From positions 1-24,790 of IMG/VR virus record IMGVR_UViG_3300044825_000017: DNA of 24,790 bases; one strand, given 5' to 3'. Origin of the DNA: a virus. Made by a program: the position numbers and the translations under genes. The notes beneath the pieces are model-generated. The model did no database searches and was not told the origin of the DNA. It saw only the letters and a list, made by a program, of their open reading frames with translations. Within the stretch, counting starts at the first letter, position 1; every line of letters begins with the position of its first letter. Shown one piece after another: positions 13,083 through 20,348 of this stretch.

Positions 13083-16000
13083 AACGGATATGCCCGCACA
13101 CCGGTTATCGTTAAGTAATCAAGACCAGTAACGTCACCCGCCCCAGTATAGACCAAGGTAGCAGGGCTAGACGCAGACGTTCCTTGTATCGTCAACACCT
13201 TTCCTGATGCACCAGTACCAGTCCATTGCGATACGCGCTGGGTTGTTGTGCCAAGAGCAATTGTTGTTGCACCCGTTGCGCTGTAGGTGTTCGTGATGTC
13301 TTTAAAAGTGTTATTGCCGGAGATCGTAAGGGTGCCAGCGCCGCCTTGATCAAGCGTGATGCCTGAGTAGGAGATACCGCCTCCAGTAAAAGTTTTAGCA
13401 GAGCCAGAAGTTAGGCTGATGGTGCCGGTGCCTGTGACTGTTGTGTTTGCTGGAACGCCAACGTTCCAAACAGTGCTGCTTCCAGCTAATGTCCAAGTGC
13501 CAGAGCCGACTGCAATCGTCTTGGATGTAGCCGAGTTCCCCAAAAATGCCGCAGAAGCACCCGTCATTGAGAAGTTGGACGAGGCCGCATTAAACGTCCC
13601 CGAAACAACAGTAAAGTTGTTGCTTGTCGAAAAAGCATCTTGCAACGCCACCGACCCACCGGGGCTGTTGATTGTGAAGGGCTGAGTAAACGTAACCCCA
13701 GCACTTGTAATCGTCTGACTGCCACGCCCTGCAAATGTCATCGTCCCCGTACCCGTCAGCGTAGTGCCAGTACCGTTGATCCAGTTGCCGTAGATTGCTG
13801 GTGTAGTTGTACCCGTTGCCAGCGTCATTGTGTTGCTGACAAGTCCACTCATATCAAGCGTGCCGAGGTTATACCCGGAGTTGACAGTTGCGGTTGCTCC
13901 TGTTGTTACATTGGCGTCATTAAAAATTGCCGTGTCTTGTGCAAGAGGGAAATAAATTGTGTCGGTACCGCCTCCAGATGTATTTGACCAGTTGGCTGCC
14001 CCGAATGTTCCAGTACCACCTCTCCAATAAACCGTCTTCGCCGCAGGAAACGTAATCCCGCTGTTGCCCTTGCAGTCGCCCAATCGAGTACCGCTGACAG
14101 GAGCCGCTGCACCAGCAATAGTGATGTCGCGGAAGTCAATATCGGTTAAGGATGCAACAGCAGCGCAGGTAAGAGTGCGGGTTGTGCCGATGGTATCAGA
14201 GCGCACGAACGTTCTTTGCGTTGCATTACCACCCGCAGAGAGCGTCAAAGTTCCAGTGATGGTTTGATTGGCTCTTATTTCCAATACTGCCACGCCTGAT
14301 GCAGAAGCCCCTGTTTTAGAAAGATTATTAAAAGTAGCAGACCCAGTCAAAACTAAAACTGCGCTGGCGCTGGTACTGGTATAAGAAACATTGTAAAAAG
14401 TTTGACCGCCAGAATTTAAAGTAGAGTTTGTTCCATTCAAATTTATTTGTGAAGTACCAGAAGAAAAAGTCAAATTTGTTGGGTCTGTAAAAGATAGCGT
14501 ATCGGCAATTGAAACTGTCGATGAACCCAAAGTCACTGATCTTGTATTTGTGTTATTGGAAATAAGCTGTTGGCAAGTTACGTTGTAATTGCCAGTATCA
14601 AAAGAACCGTTAGTAACGTTTAAATTAGATGAACCAATATCCAGCGCACTACCAAAAGTCCACCCACAATTAACCCCGTTGACCGTAATTGCTGACGCCA
14701 GCGTCACACCATTAGTTGTAAACGTCCTGCCAGTGCTGGAACTTGAAAGCGTAATGGCACCCGTATAAGTCCTGGTCAGGCCCGTAGCAGGTAGCGTCAC
14801 ATTCCCGTGAATACCTACAATCGCTGCGCTTCCAGCCAACGTAAGATTTCCAGACAATGGCCCAGCAATGGTCAGCGCCTTGCAACGAATGCCGCCGGTT
14901 ACTGTGTTAACTGTAGCCGTGTATGCGGTGGCGTTAGAGGCAGAGTCGAACACCACATCGTCGTGACTGCGTGGGACAGAAGCGCCTGAACTACCTCCAG
15001 AGCTTGTAGACCAACGGGCTGTATCCGACCAGTTGCCCGTTCCACCGACCCAGTAGCGCGTACTGTCAGCAGGTTTGGCAGTTAAGTACAAAGGCGCAGC
15101 AGCACTTGTAGCGGTGCTATTAGCCCCAGCGTAAAACTCACCGGGGCTTGTTGCGCTGACTGTAGTTGTGCCAAGAGCCAAGTAATCTACGCCAGACACC
15201 GCTGCACCAGCAATCGTCAGTGTGGCTGTACCTGTGACTGTGACCACGTTGCCCACCGTGCCTGTGACCGTCCAAGCGCCAAAGGTCTGTGTGGTTGTGC
15301 CAAGGGCAATGGTGTGCGCTACGGTCTTGGTGGAGGCCAACTCGGTGAATTGGTTGTTGCCGCTGATGGTCAGGGTAGATGTGCCGGTTGTGCCGCCGAT
15401 GGTGAGTTTGTTGTAGGTAACAGTTCCTCCTCCAAATGTTCTTGCAGTTGTGCTGGTATCAGACAAAACAATGTTGGCAGTGCCTTTGTAAAAAGTTACG
15501 TTTGATACCTGAAAGTTCCAGCAAGTTCCAGTGCCAGAAATTGTCCATGTTCCAGAACCCATTTTAAGTGTTGCTGGAACCGCCGTGTTTACAACAAAGA
15601 CCCCCGTAGTCACGTTATACGACACCGCATCAAACGTGCCGCTTGTAAGCGTCAGGGTTCGTGCGGAGTTGAGCGTTAGAGCGTCAGCAAGTTGTACTGT
15701 GCCTGTGGCGCAGTCGATGGTTATTGGAGTGCCAAAAGTTACGCCATTGCTAGTGATAGTTTGCGTGCCTCGACCAGAAAATGTAATTGCATTGTTTGAA
15801 CTTGATGAAGTAACTCCTGTGCCAAATTTCCAATCCGCATACACAAAATTTGTGTTTGAAGTAAAAGACAAGGTCATGGCACTGGTGCGACTAGATGCGT
15901 CAAATGTGCCAATGTTGGATGTTGTTGAAACCGTAACTATCCCAGCAGCCCCAGCGTTATCAAAAACCGCAGTGTCTTGAGCTAGAGGGAAGTTGTTGAC

Positions 16001-18091
16001 AGCAGGTGATCCACCACTTGATGTTGCCCAACCCGTATCTGTCCAGTTGACAGAACCTGCCAAGTTCCAATACACCGTCTTGGCCGCAGGGAACGTAATC
16101 CCAGAGTTCCCCCCGCAGTCACCAGCACGAGTGGGAGAAGAACCCGCAGCAGCACCGGCTATCGTAATGTCCCTAAAGTCGCAGTCCGTAGCAGAGAGGG
16201 TGCCAACGGTAAGGGTTCGGGTGGTGCCGAGGGTATCGGAACGAACGAAGATGCGGCGTACTGCTGTGGCTCCGGCAACGGTAAGAGTGCCAGAGATGGT
16301 TTGGTTGCCAATGCAAACCAATACAGTCAATCCTGCTGAAGATGGCGCAGTAACAGACAAATTGTTAAACGTACAAGAACCATTAACCTGATGGGTAGAT
16401 GCGCTTGTGCTGGTAAACGATATGTTATAGAACGAGACAGATCCTGTAATCACTGGAGTTGATCCAGTGCAATTTATCTCGGATGTTCCCGCATTGAAAG
16501 TCAAATTTGTTTGCGCTGTAAAGTTAATTGCAGATGATGTTGAAATGGTCACCGTACTTGACCCGAGCGTAATAGTCCTGACGTTGCTGTTACTAGATGA
16601 CAAAGAGCCAGCGGTAACGTTGTAGTTCTTGGTATCAAACGTGCCGTTGGTGACGGTTAAACTGCCGGAACCAATATTCAGCGCGTCGGCTAGTTCTACA
16701 GATCCCCCGTAAGAATCAATCGTCAACGTTTGTACAAATGATTTTCCTGCGCTCGTAATCGTCTGCGTATTGCGCCCAGAAAAAGTCAACCCACCAGAAT
16801 AACTACGCGTAACACCGCTTCCAAACTTCCAATCGCCATACACCGTATACGCTGTTGATCCGGCCAATGTCATCACATTTGTCCGTGTGGACATATCAAT
16901 GGTGCCGAAATATACAACTGGCGAGTCTAGCGTCACTGTAGCCGACGTATTCAGCCCCGTGTTTTCGATAACAGCCGTGTCTTGAGCGAGTGGGAAGAAG
17001 TCCGTAGAAGGGGCAACACCAGAACCAGAAGCCCAGTTGTTGCCAGACCAGTTACCACCTGCTGCTTGATTCCAATACACCGTCTTTGGTGTACTGAACG
17101 TAATCCCTCTACATCCTCTCAAGTTACCAACCCTAGTACCAGAGATCGGTGCAGCAGTACCAACAACGTAGATGTCTCGGAAGTCTGCGTCTGTCAGGCT
17201 GGGAGTGGCGTTGACAGTGAGGGTTTGGGCTATGCCGTAGGTGACACCACGGAACCAGACACGGCGATTGCCTGCGGTTCCTGTAGTGGACAAGGTGCCG
17301 TTGATGGTTTGGCGGGAGTCGAATGTGACTGGATTTACCCCAGCCGATGCTGGGCCGGTAACAGAAAAATTATTGAATGTGTTTACGCCCTGAATTGCTA
17401 CCCCAGTAGTTGGGCTAGTAAAACTAATGTTGTAAAAAGTTAACCCACCACTGGCTATAAGCGGGCCTGCGGCAGAGCAAACAATATTTGAAGTCCCAGC
17501 ATTAAACGTCAACCCTGTGATGGTTGCCATGCTAAACGCCGCACCAGCAGTCAATGTAACCGTACTGCTCCCCAAGTTAATCGTGCGAGTATTGCTGTTG
17601 CTGGAGGATAACTGAGTTACCGTGACGTTGTAGTTAGCGGTATCAAATGTGCCAGATACAACCGTTATGGCACCAGATGATGTAAACGCATCACCAAGAG
17701 TCCAAGTTGCAGTAGAGGTTCCGGTAAACCCAAACGTTGTTGGCCCTAAAGTTTTCCCAGCCGTGGTAATAGTAAATGAGCCTGACGCAGCACGAATATC
17801 CATAGAGCCTGAATGACTCCATGTGACACCAGCGTTGAGCGTCAATCCACCATGTATGATTATCGTTCCAGTCCCAGTGACAGTCCCAGTAAAACCTGTT
17901 GTGTTTAGCGTTCTACAAATTGCCTGAGCAGTAACAGGCGTTACCGTTCCTGTTGATGCGGCGTCAAAATAAACATCATCTGCACTGGTAGGCACAGACG
18001 CGCCACCAGCACCGCCAGACGTAGTAGCCCACTTAGTACCAGCAGTGCCGTCCCAGTTCGCAGTGCCGCCGACCCAATACCTATCGGCCAT
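13079..18091 (-). CDS. Giant modular repeat protein, putative virion appendage/adhesin (1670 aa)
   Basis: The largest gene here. It is Thr/Ser/Gly/Ala-rich, almost without Lys or Cys, and looks like a beta-helix or beta-solenoid. Five modules start at YW headers (Y5, Y339, Y674, Y1013, Y1355). Headers 1 and 4 are RYWVGG type with GASVPxSxDDVxFD. Headers 2, 3 and 5 are VYW type with FPLAQDTAVF. Recurring inner motifs include QTITS, GTFDxxNYNVT, SSNSNTRTI, FYNISFTS and NQTISGTLT. Modules 1, 2 and 4 end with DFRDI followed by GITF; modules 3 and 5 end with LTISGNN then DYL. No signal peptide is visible, which fits a virion protein. AAGG lies 7 bases upstream of the ATG. Such proteins occur widely in environmental phages and are presumed structural; receptor binding is inference. 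Confidence 0.85.
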   Translation of the reverse strand: MADRYWVGGTANWDGTAGTKWATTSGGAGGASVPTSADDVYFDAASTGTVTPVTAQAICRTLNTTGFTGTVTGTGTIIIHGGLTLNAGVTWSHSGSMDIRAASGSFTITTAGKTLGPTTFGFTGTSTATWTLGDAFTSSGAITVVSGTFDTANYNVTVTQLSSSNSNTRTINLGSSTVTLTAGAAFSMATITGLTFNAGTSNIVCSAAGPLIASGGLTFYNISFTSPTTGVAIQGVNTFNNFSVTGPASAGVNPVTFDSRQTINGTLSTTGTAGNRRVWFRGVTYGIAQTLTVNATPSLTDADFRDIYVVGTAAPISGTRVGNLRGCRGITFSTPKTVYWNQAAGGNWSGNNWASGSGVAPSTDFFPLAQDTAVIENTGLNTSATVTLDSPVVYFGTIDMSTRTNVMTLAGSTAYTVYGDWKFGSGVTRSYSGGLTFSGRNTQTITSAGKSFVQTLTIDSYGGSVELADALNIGSGSLTVTNGTFDTKNYNVTAGSLSSSNSNVRTITLGSSTVTISTSSAINFTAQTNLTFNAGTSEINCTGSTPVITGSVSFYNISFTSTSASTHQVNGSCTFNNLSVTAPSSAGLTVLVCIGNQTISGTLTVAGATAVRRIFVRSDTLGTTRTLTVGTLSATDCDFRDITIAGAAAGSSPTRAGDCGGNSGITFPAAKTVYWNLAGSVNWTDTGWATSSGGSPAVNNFPLAQDTAVFDNAGAAGIVTVSTTSNIGTFDASSRTSAMTLSFTSNTNFVYADWKFGTGVTSSSSNNAITFSGRGTQTITSNGVTFGTPITIDCATGTVQLADALTLNSARTLTLTSGTFDAVSYNVTTGVFVVNTAVPATLKMGSGTWTISGTGTCWNFQVSNVTFYKGTANIVLSDTSTTARTFGGGTVTYNKLTIGGTTGTSTLTISGNNQFTELASTKTVAHTIALGTTTQTFGAWTVTGTVGNVVTVTGTATLTIAGAAVSGVDYLALGTTTVSATSPGEFYAGANSTATSAAAPLYLTAKPADSTRYWVGGTGNWSDTARWSTSSGGSSGASVPRSHDDVVFDSASNATAYTATVNTVTGGIRCKALTIAGPLSGNLTLAGSAAIVGIHGNVTLPATGLTRTYTGAITLSSSSTGRTFTTNGVTLASAITVNGVNCGWTFGSALDIGSSNLNVTNGSFDTGNYNVTCQQLISNNTNTRSVTLGSSTVSIADTLSFTDPTNLTFSSGTSQINLNGTNSTLNSGGQTFYNVSYTSTSASAVLVLTGSATFNNLSKTGASASGVAVLEIRANQTITGTLTLSAGGNATQRTFVRSDTIGTTRTLTCAAVASLTDIDFRDITIAGAAAPVSGTRLGDCKGNSGITFPAAKTVYWRGGTGTFGAANWSNTSGGGTDTIYFPLAQDTAIFNDANVTTGATATVNSGYNLGTLDMSGLVSNTMTLATGTTTPAIYGNWINGTGTTLTGTGTMTFAGRGSQTITSAGVTFTQPFTINSPGGSVALQDAFSTSNNFTVVSGTFNAASSNFSMTGASAAFLGNSATSKTIAVGSGTWTLAGSSTVWNVGVPANTTVTGTGTISLTSGSAKTFTGGGISYSGITLDQGGAGTLTISGNNTFKDITNTYSATGATTIALGTTTQRVSQWTGTGASGKVLTIQGTSASSPATLVYTGAGDVTGLDYLTITGVRAYPL
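13079..18091 (-). repeat. Five tandem ~1 kb coding modules (A-A-B / A-B)
   Basis: Boundaries taken at the header codons are: module 1, 17081-18091; module 2, 16076-17080; module 3, 15059-16075; module 4, 14033-15058; module 5, 13079-14032. Header spacing is 334, 335, 339 and 342 residues, with a final 315. Modules 1, 2 and 4 are A type; 3 and 5 are B type. The RYWVGG header starts each higher-order block (modules 1 and 4). Similarity is clear in protein and patchy in DNA, so the duplications look old. Confidence 0.8.
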
Positions 18092-18093
18092 GG

Positions 18094-18300
18094 CTACGCC
18101 TTCACATACTTAACGCCGTCAATCTCGATATATTCCGGCTCGGCTTCTACAGGCGGCGCGGTGACAACAGCGATCCAGTTATCCCGGCGCTGTTCTTTCA
18201 TCGCCTGTATCTCAGCTTCCGTATAACCGTGGTCATCCGGAAGGTGGAGAGCGTCAGCAAACTTGCCATGAGGAGTTTCAAACTCAAAATCAATCTTCAT
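18094..18300 (-). CDS. Small hypothetical protein (68 aa)
   Basis: A 68-aa acidic, soluble protein. The N-terminus reads MKIDFEFETPHGKFADAL, a helical TEAEIQAMKEQRRDNWIAV lies in the middle, and the end is EYIEIDGVKYVKA, which looks like a beta hairpin. GGTGG sits 7 bases before the ATG, and the stop lies 2 bases before the next start. The placement just ahead of the giant repeat protein would fit a small chaperone or attachment factor, but I do not recognise a family and nothing in the sequence proves this. Confidence 0.72.
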   Translation of the reverse strand: MKIDFEFETPHGKFADALHLPDDHGYTEAEIQAMKEQRRDNWIAVVTAPPVEAEPEYIEIDGVKYVKA

Positions 18301-18311
18301 GGCAAGCCACC

Positions 18312-18734
18312 TTAAGCAATGCGGATAATCGCGTTGGATGCGTCAGCAGTCGGGAACTGCACAACAAAGTCACCGTTCGTACTCGTCTTGTCAGCGCCAA
18401 AGTCCAGCACCGCAATCGCTTTGTTAGACTTAGACGAGTTGTATATCAGCGCACCCCTGGCCGTAAACGATGCGCTCGACCAGGTTGAGTCCGAGAAGTC
18501 TACGAAGGCAGTCGTACCGCTAGACGTAATAGACGCCCCTGTGAGCGTGTTTCCGCCCGTGGTGTACCCGCTACCGCTCGCTACCTCGTTCGTGCTGCTG
18601 TAGGCCGTTGTAGAGGCTCCCAGCGTAGCGGAGGAGGTGTACAGGGCGATCTTGATGGTATCGGTATCGAGATCGTGTGTGCCGCCGAGCAATTCGGTCT
18701 TGAAGCTGGTGCACATTGCTTGTGAAATAGGCAT
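18312..18734 (-). CDS. Putative virion structural protein (140 aa, Ser/Thr-rich)
   Basis: A 140-aa protein beginning MPISQAMCTSFKTELLGG, then TIKIALYTSSATLGAST, a GYTTGGNTL segment, WSSASFTARGALIYNSS and a C-terminal FVVQFP strand. The sequence looks all-beta and is rich in Ser, Thr, Ala and Gly. I recognise the pattern as a common podovirus protein placed between adaptor and tail genes, usually annotated only as structural. No membrane segment or catalytic motif is visible. A decoration, collar or fibre-attachment role is plausible from position, but not shown. It has a strong ribosome-binding site, GAGGTAATC, directly before the ATG. Confidence 0.82.
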   Translation of the reverse strand: MPISQAMCTSFKTELLGGTHDLDTDTIKIALYTSSATLGASTTAYSSTNEVASGSGYTTGGNTLTGASITSSGTTAFVDFSDSTWSSASFTARGALIYNSSKSNKAIAVLDFGADKTSTNGDFVVQFPTADASNAIIRIA

Positions 18735-18743
18735 GATTACCTC
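18732..18743 (-). promoter_or_regulatory. Ribosome-binding/stop-start junction GAGGTAATCATG
   Basis: The Shine-Dalgarno GAGG, the upstream gene's TAA stop and the downstream ATG are compressed into 12 bases. The same GGTAATCATG string occurs at two other junctions (7753-7766 and 5741-5752). The arrangement fixes the start of the 140-aa gene. Confidence 0.7.
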
Positions 18744-19357
18744 ACGGAAAGAGTCATTTTAAGGGGGGATGCACTGAACTCGCCTGCTTCATCTGCGGCT
18801 GTCAGCGCAGCAACCGCCCGGTTATACAACGCACCCCAAGTCTGCAACCTGGCGTCGTTCATTAGATACGGCTCAGCTTCTCCCAATGCCGCATAAAGCA
18901 GAGCATCCGGGCATTGCTGTAAGAACACATTGGTACTTACCGAATCCGATAGGAACGTCGGAGCTGCGTAGTACAGCATTTGAATCGTGTAAGTGTTGTC
19001 CGGGATCGGAGCAAACTGGAATTCAGCCGATAGGATGGTGTAGTTCACCGGCTTACCGGATTCCGTTGTACGAGCGTTCCTGGTAAACGTCGAGGGGGTC
19101 ATGTACATAACCGTGATCGACGGGTCGTTTACGAAGAAAATGTCTCGGAGTTCCAGGAAGTCAGTCGGAAGCCCGACCGTAGCATCGCCGCCCGTGGTAG
19201 TGGTGGTGGCGACTTTTAGCATCTGCCGGATTCGCAGTTCCCGGCGTAGCCTTACCTCTGCAAGCTGAATGAAATCAGGAATCTGTGACGTAAGGTCACT
19301 TCTTGCGAGATAGTTTGCGATGCTTGTTTTTAGATCGCTGTATGTTGTCAGGGCCAT
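18737..19357 (-). CDS. Head-tail adaptor protein (SU10 adaptor-like)
   Basis: A 206-aa protein beginning MALTTYSDLKTSIANYL, followed by FIQLAEVRLRRELRIRQM. This N-terminal helical pattern is characteristic of adaptor (connector) proteins of SU10-like and related podoviruses, which form a ring under the portal and bind the tail nozzle. A central part has LPTDFLELRDIFF and a PDALLYAALGEAEPYL helix towards the C-terminus, as in the family. The start lies 62 bases inside the glycosyltransferase gene; the N-terminal motif begins at this ATG, so I keep it. A GGGATGA element lies upstream but at long spacing. The gene ends in AGGTAA, which also forms the ribosome-binding site of the next gene. Confidence 0.87.
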   Translation of the reverse strand: MALTTYSDLKTSIANYLARSDLTSQIPDFIQLAEVRLRRELRIRQMLKVATTTTTGGDATVGLPTDFLELRDIFFVNDPSITVMYMTPSTFTRNARTTESGKPVNYTILSAEFQFAPIPDNTYTIQMLYYAAPTFLSDSVSTNVFLQQCPDALLYAALGEAEPYLMNDARLQTWGALYNRAVAALTAADEAGEFSASPLKMTLSVR

Positions 19358-20006
19358 GTTTTACATCATCCCATCCGAAGACTTTGACCCCTATGTGGCC
19401 GATGTGCATGGAAAGTTCGTGGTCAACAAAGACAGGAATATCATTTTCCATACACCTAACGCAGAAAGTGACATCCTCGCCAATTACGTTCCCGTGGTCG
19501 GTCCAGATAATGTCAAACCAAGGGCGCGGAACTTTCTCAAACACTTCTCTATTGATAAGTGTACAAGCAAAGCCCACCGCTGTCACCTGTTCAATACCCT
19601 TCTTCCCCCTTGATTCCACCTTATGCCAAACCTGATACGGCTCACCATCTGGCTTGCCATTTAGCATATCTCGCTCAATCTTGAGATTCAGCGCGGTAGG
19701 GAGGATCGGCTCTCGCCTGGTCGTGGCATTTACCCCGCAGACCGGCACCTGCCTAGCCTGCAAGACTTCTAGCGTATTGGTAGGGAAACGCTGGTCCGAG
19801 TCAATCCAAAGTAATTGATCGGCTCCCCACTCTAAAGCCTCTGCCGCCAGTTTTTCTCGCTGGGTGAAGATCAACGTCCCAGGCATCTGTAACAGTTGAA
19901 TCTCGTTGACACCGCGAAGCGATTCGTATCCCACCAGTCTTGCAAGGTCGAATGCAAACGCAGACATAACCTCGTCCCGGCATGGGACACAAATGGCGAC
20001 TTTCAT
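19296..20006 (-). CDS. Glycosyltransferase-like protein, GT-A fold (family 2-like)
   Basis: A 236-aa protein with an N-terminal nucleotide-sugar-binding start (MKVAICVPCRDE). It carries a DxD metal/nucleotide motif at residues 69-71 (WIDSDQRFP), a GED acidic motif at 176-178 and HIGHIG at 201-206. In GT-A enzymes such motifs bind UDP- or GDP-sugar through a divalent metal and place the acceptor base. There is no membrane segment. The C-terminus is very basic (KNKHRKLSRKK) and is encoded within a 62-base overlap with the adaptor gene. It lies between head genes, so a virion protein could be the acceptor; lipopolysaccharide, DNA or host protein acceptors are alternatives. Fold assignment is fairly secure; donor and acceptor are unknown. 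Confidence 0.82.
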   Translation of the reverse strand: MKVAICVPCRDEVMSAFAFDLARLVGYESLRGVNEIQLLQMPGTLIFTQREKLAAEALEWGADQLLWIDSDQRFPTNTLEVLQARQVPVCGVNATTRREPILPTALNLKIERDMLNGKPDGEPYQVWHKVESRGKKGIEQVTAVGFACTLINREVFEKVPRPWFDIIWTDHGNVIGEDVTFCVRCMENDIPVFVDHELSMHIGHIGVKVFGWDDVKHGPDNIQRSKNKHRKLSRKK

Positions 20007-20311
20007 ACTTTAGCTGGGTGAGTCCTGAAGAAACGATTATCGGGATGGTTCAGAAAGGCACGAAAGGCTTTCTCGTCTATAACACGAAAACCTTGCATAA
20101 CGTTCTTTCTGTTAAGGTCGTCGATTACTGTTAGAGGCAATCGAGCAATGTGCGTGACTACAGGGTCAAACTTGCCGTCAGACTCGTTGAACTGCCGTTT
20201 GTTGGCTTCTACGATCTCACTGACATCCTGCTTAGTCTCTAAGATAATTCCGTCGTCTGTAGCATGAGCTACCGTGTACCGACCTTGATCTGTAGAAAAT
20301 AGTCTTGTCAT
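20003..20311 (-). CDS. Conserved phage protein downstream of capsid gene (102 aa)
   Basis: A soluble 102-aa protein. Its features are an EANKRQFNESDG segment (residues about 34-45), a THIARLPLTVIDDLNRK segment and a C-terminal FLNHPDNRFFRTHP motif. I recognise this layout as a small family that often follows the capsid gene in related podoviruses, but know of no established function. It has no signal peptide or membrane segment. Head completion or an intracellular assembly role are both possible. No clear Shine-Dalgarno is seen. Its stop overlaps the start of the glycosyltransferase gene (ATGA at 20003-20006). Confidence 0.8.
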   Translation of the reverse strand: MTRLFSTDQGRYTVAHATDDGIILETKQDVSEIVEANKRQFNESDGKFDPVVTHIARLPLTVIDDLNRKNVMQGFRVIDEKAFRAFLNHPDNRFFRTHPAKV

Positions 20312-20318
20312 GTAAGCA

Positions 20319-20340
20319 GGGGAGAGGTTTCCCCCTCCCC
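20319..20340 (-). promoter_or_regulatory. GC-rich hairpin just after the capsid gene
   Basis: An inverted repeat in the 37-base gap between the capsid stop and the next start. On the transcribed strand it reads GGGGAGGGGG, AAA, CCTCTCCCC. The stem is about 9 bp with one A-C mismatch. No U-run follows, so it is not a standard intrinsic terminator. It could be a leaky terminator or an mRNA-stabilising hairpin that raises capsid mRNA relative to downstream genes. The structure is visible; the role is inference. Confidence 0.45.
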
Positions 20341-20348
20341 TTCAGCCA

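Noticed and set aside
13060-13100. Programmed -1 frameshift joining the two repeat genes
   Set aside because: I found no X-XXY-YYZ slippery heptamer or clear downstream pseudoknot; ATGA restart or an old deletion is simpler.
15531-16391. Long plus-strand ORFs opposite the giant repeat gene
   Set aside because: Their Val/Pro/Thr-rich sequence is what antisense reading of Thr/Gly/Val repeats gives; no start signals are seen.
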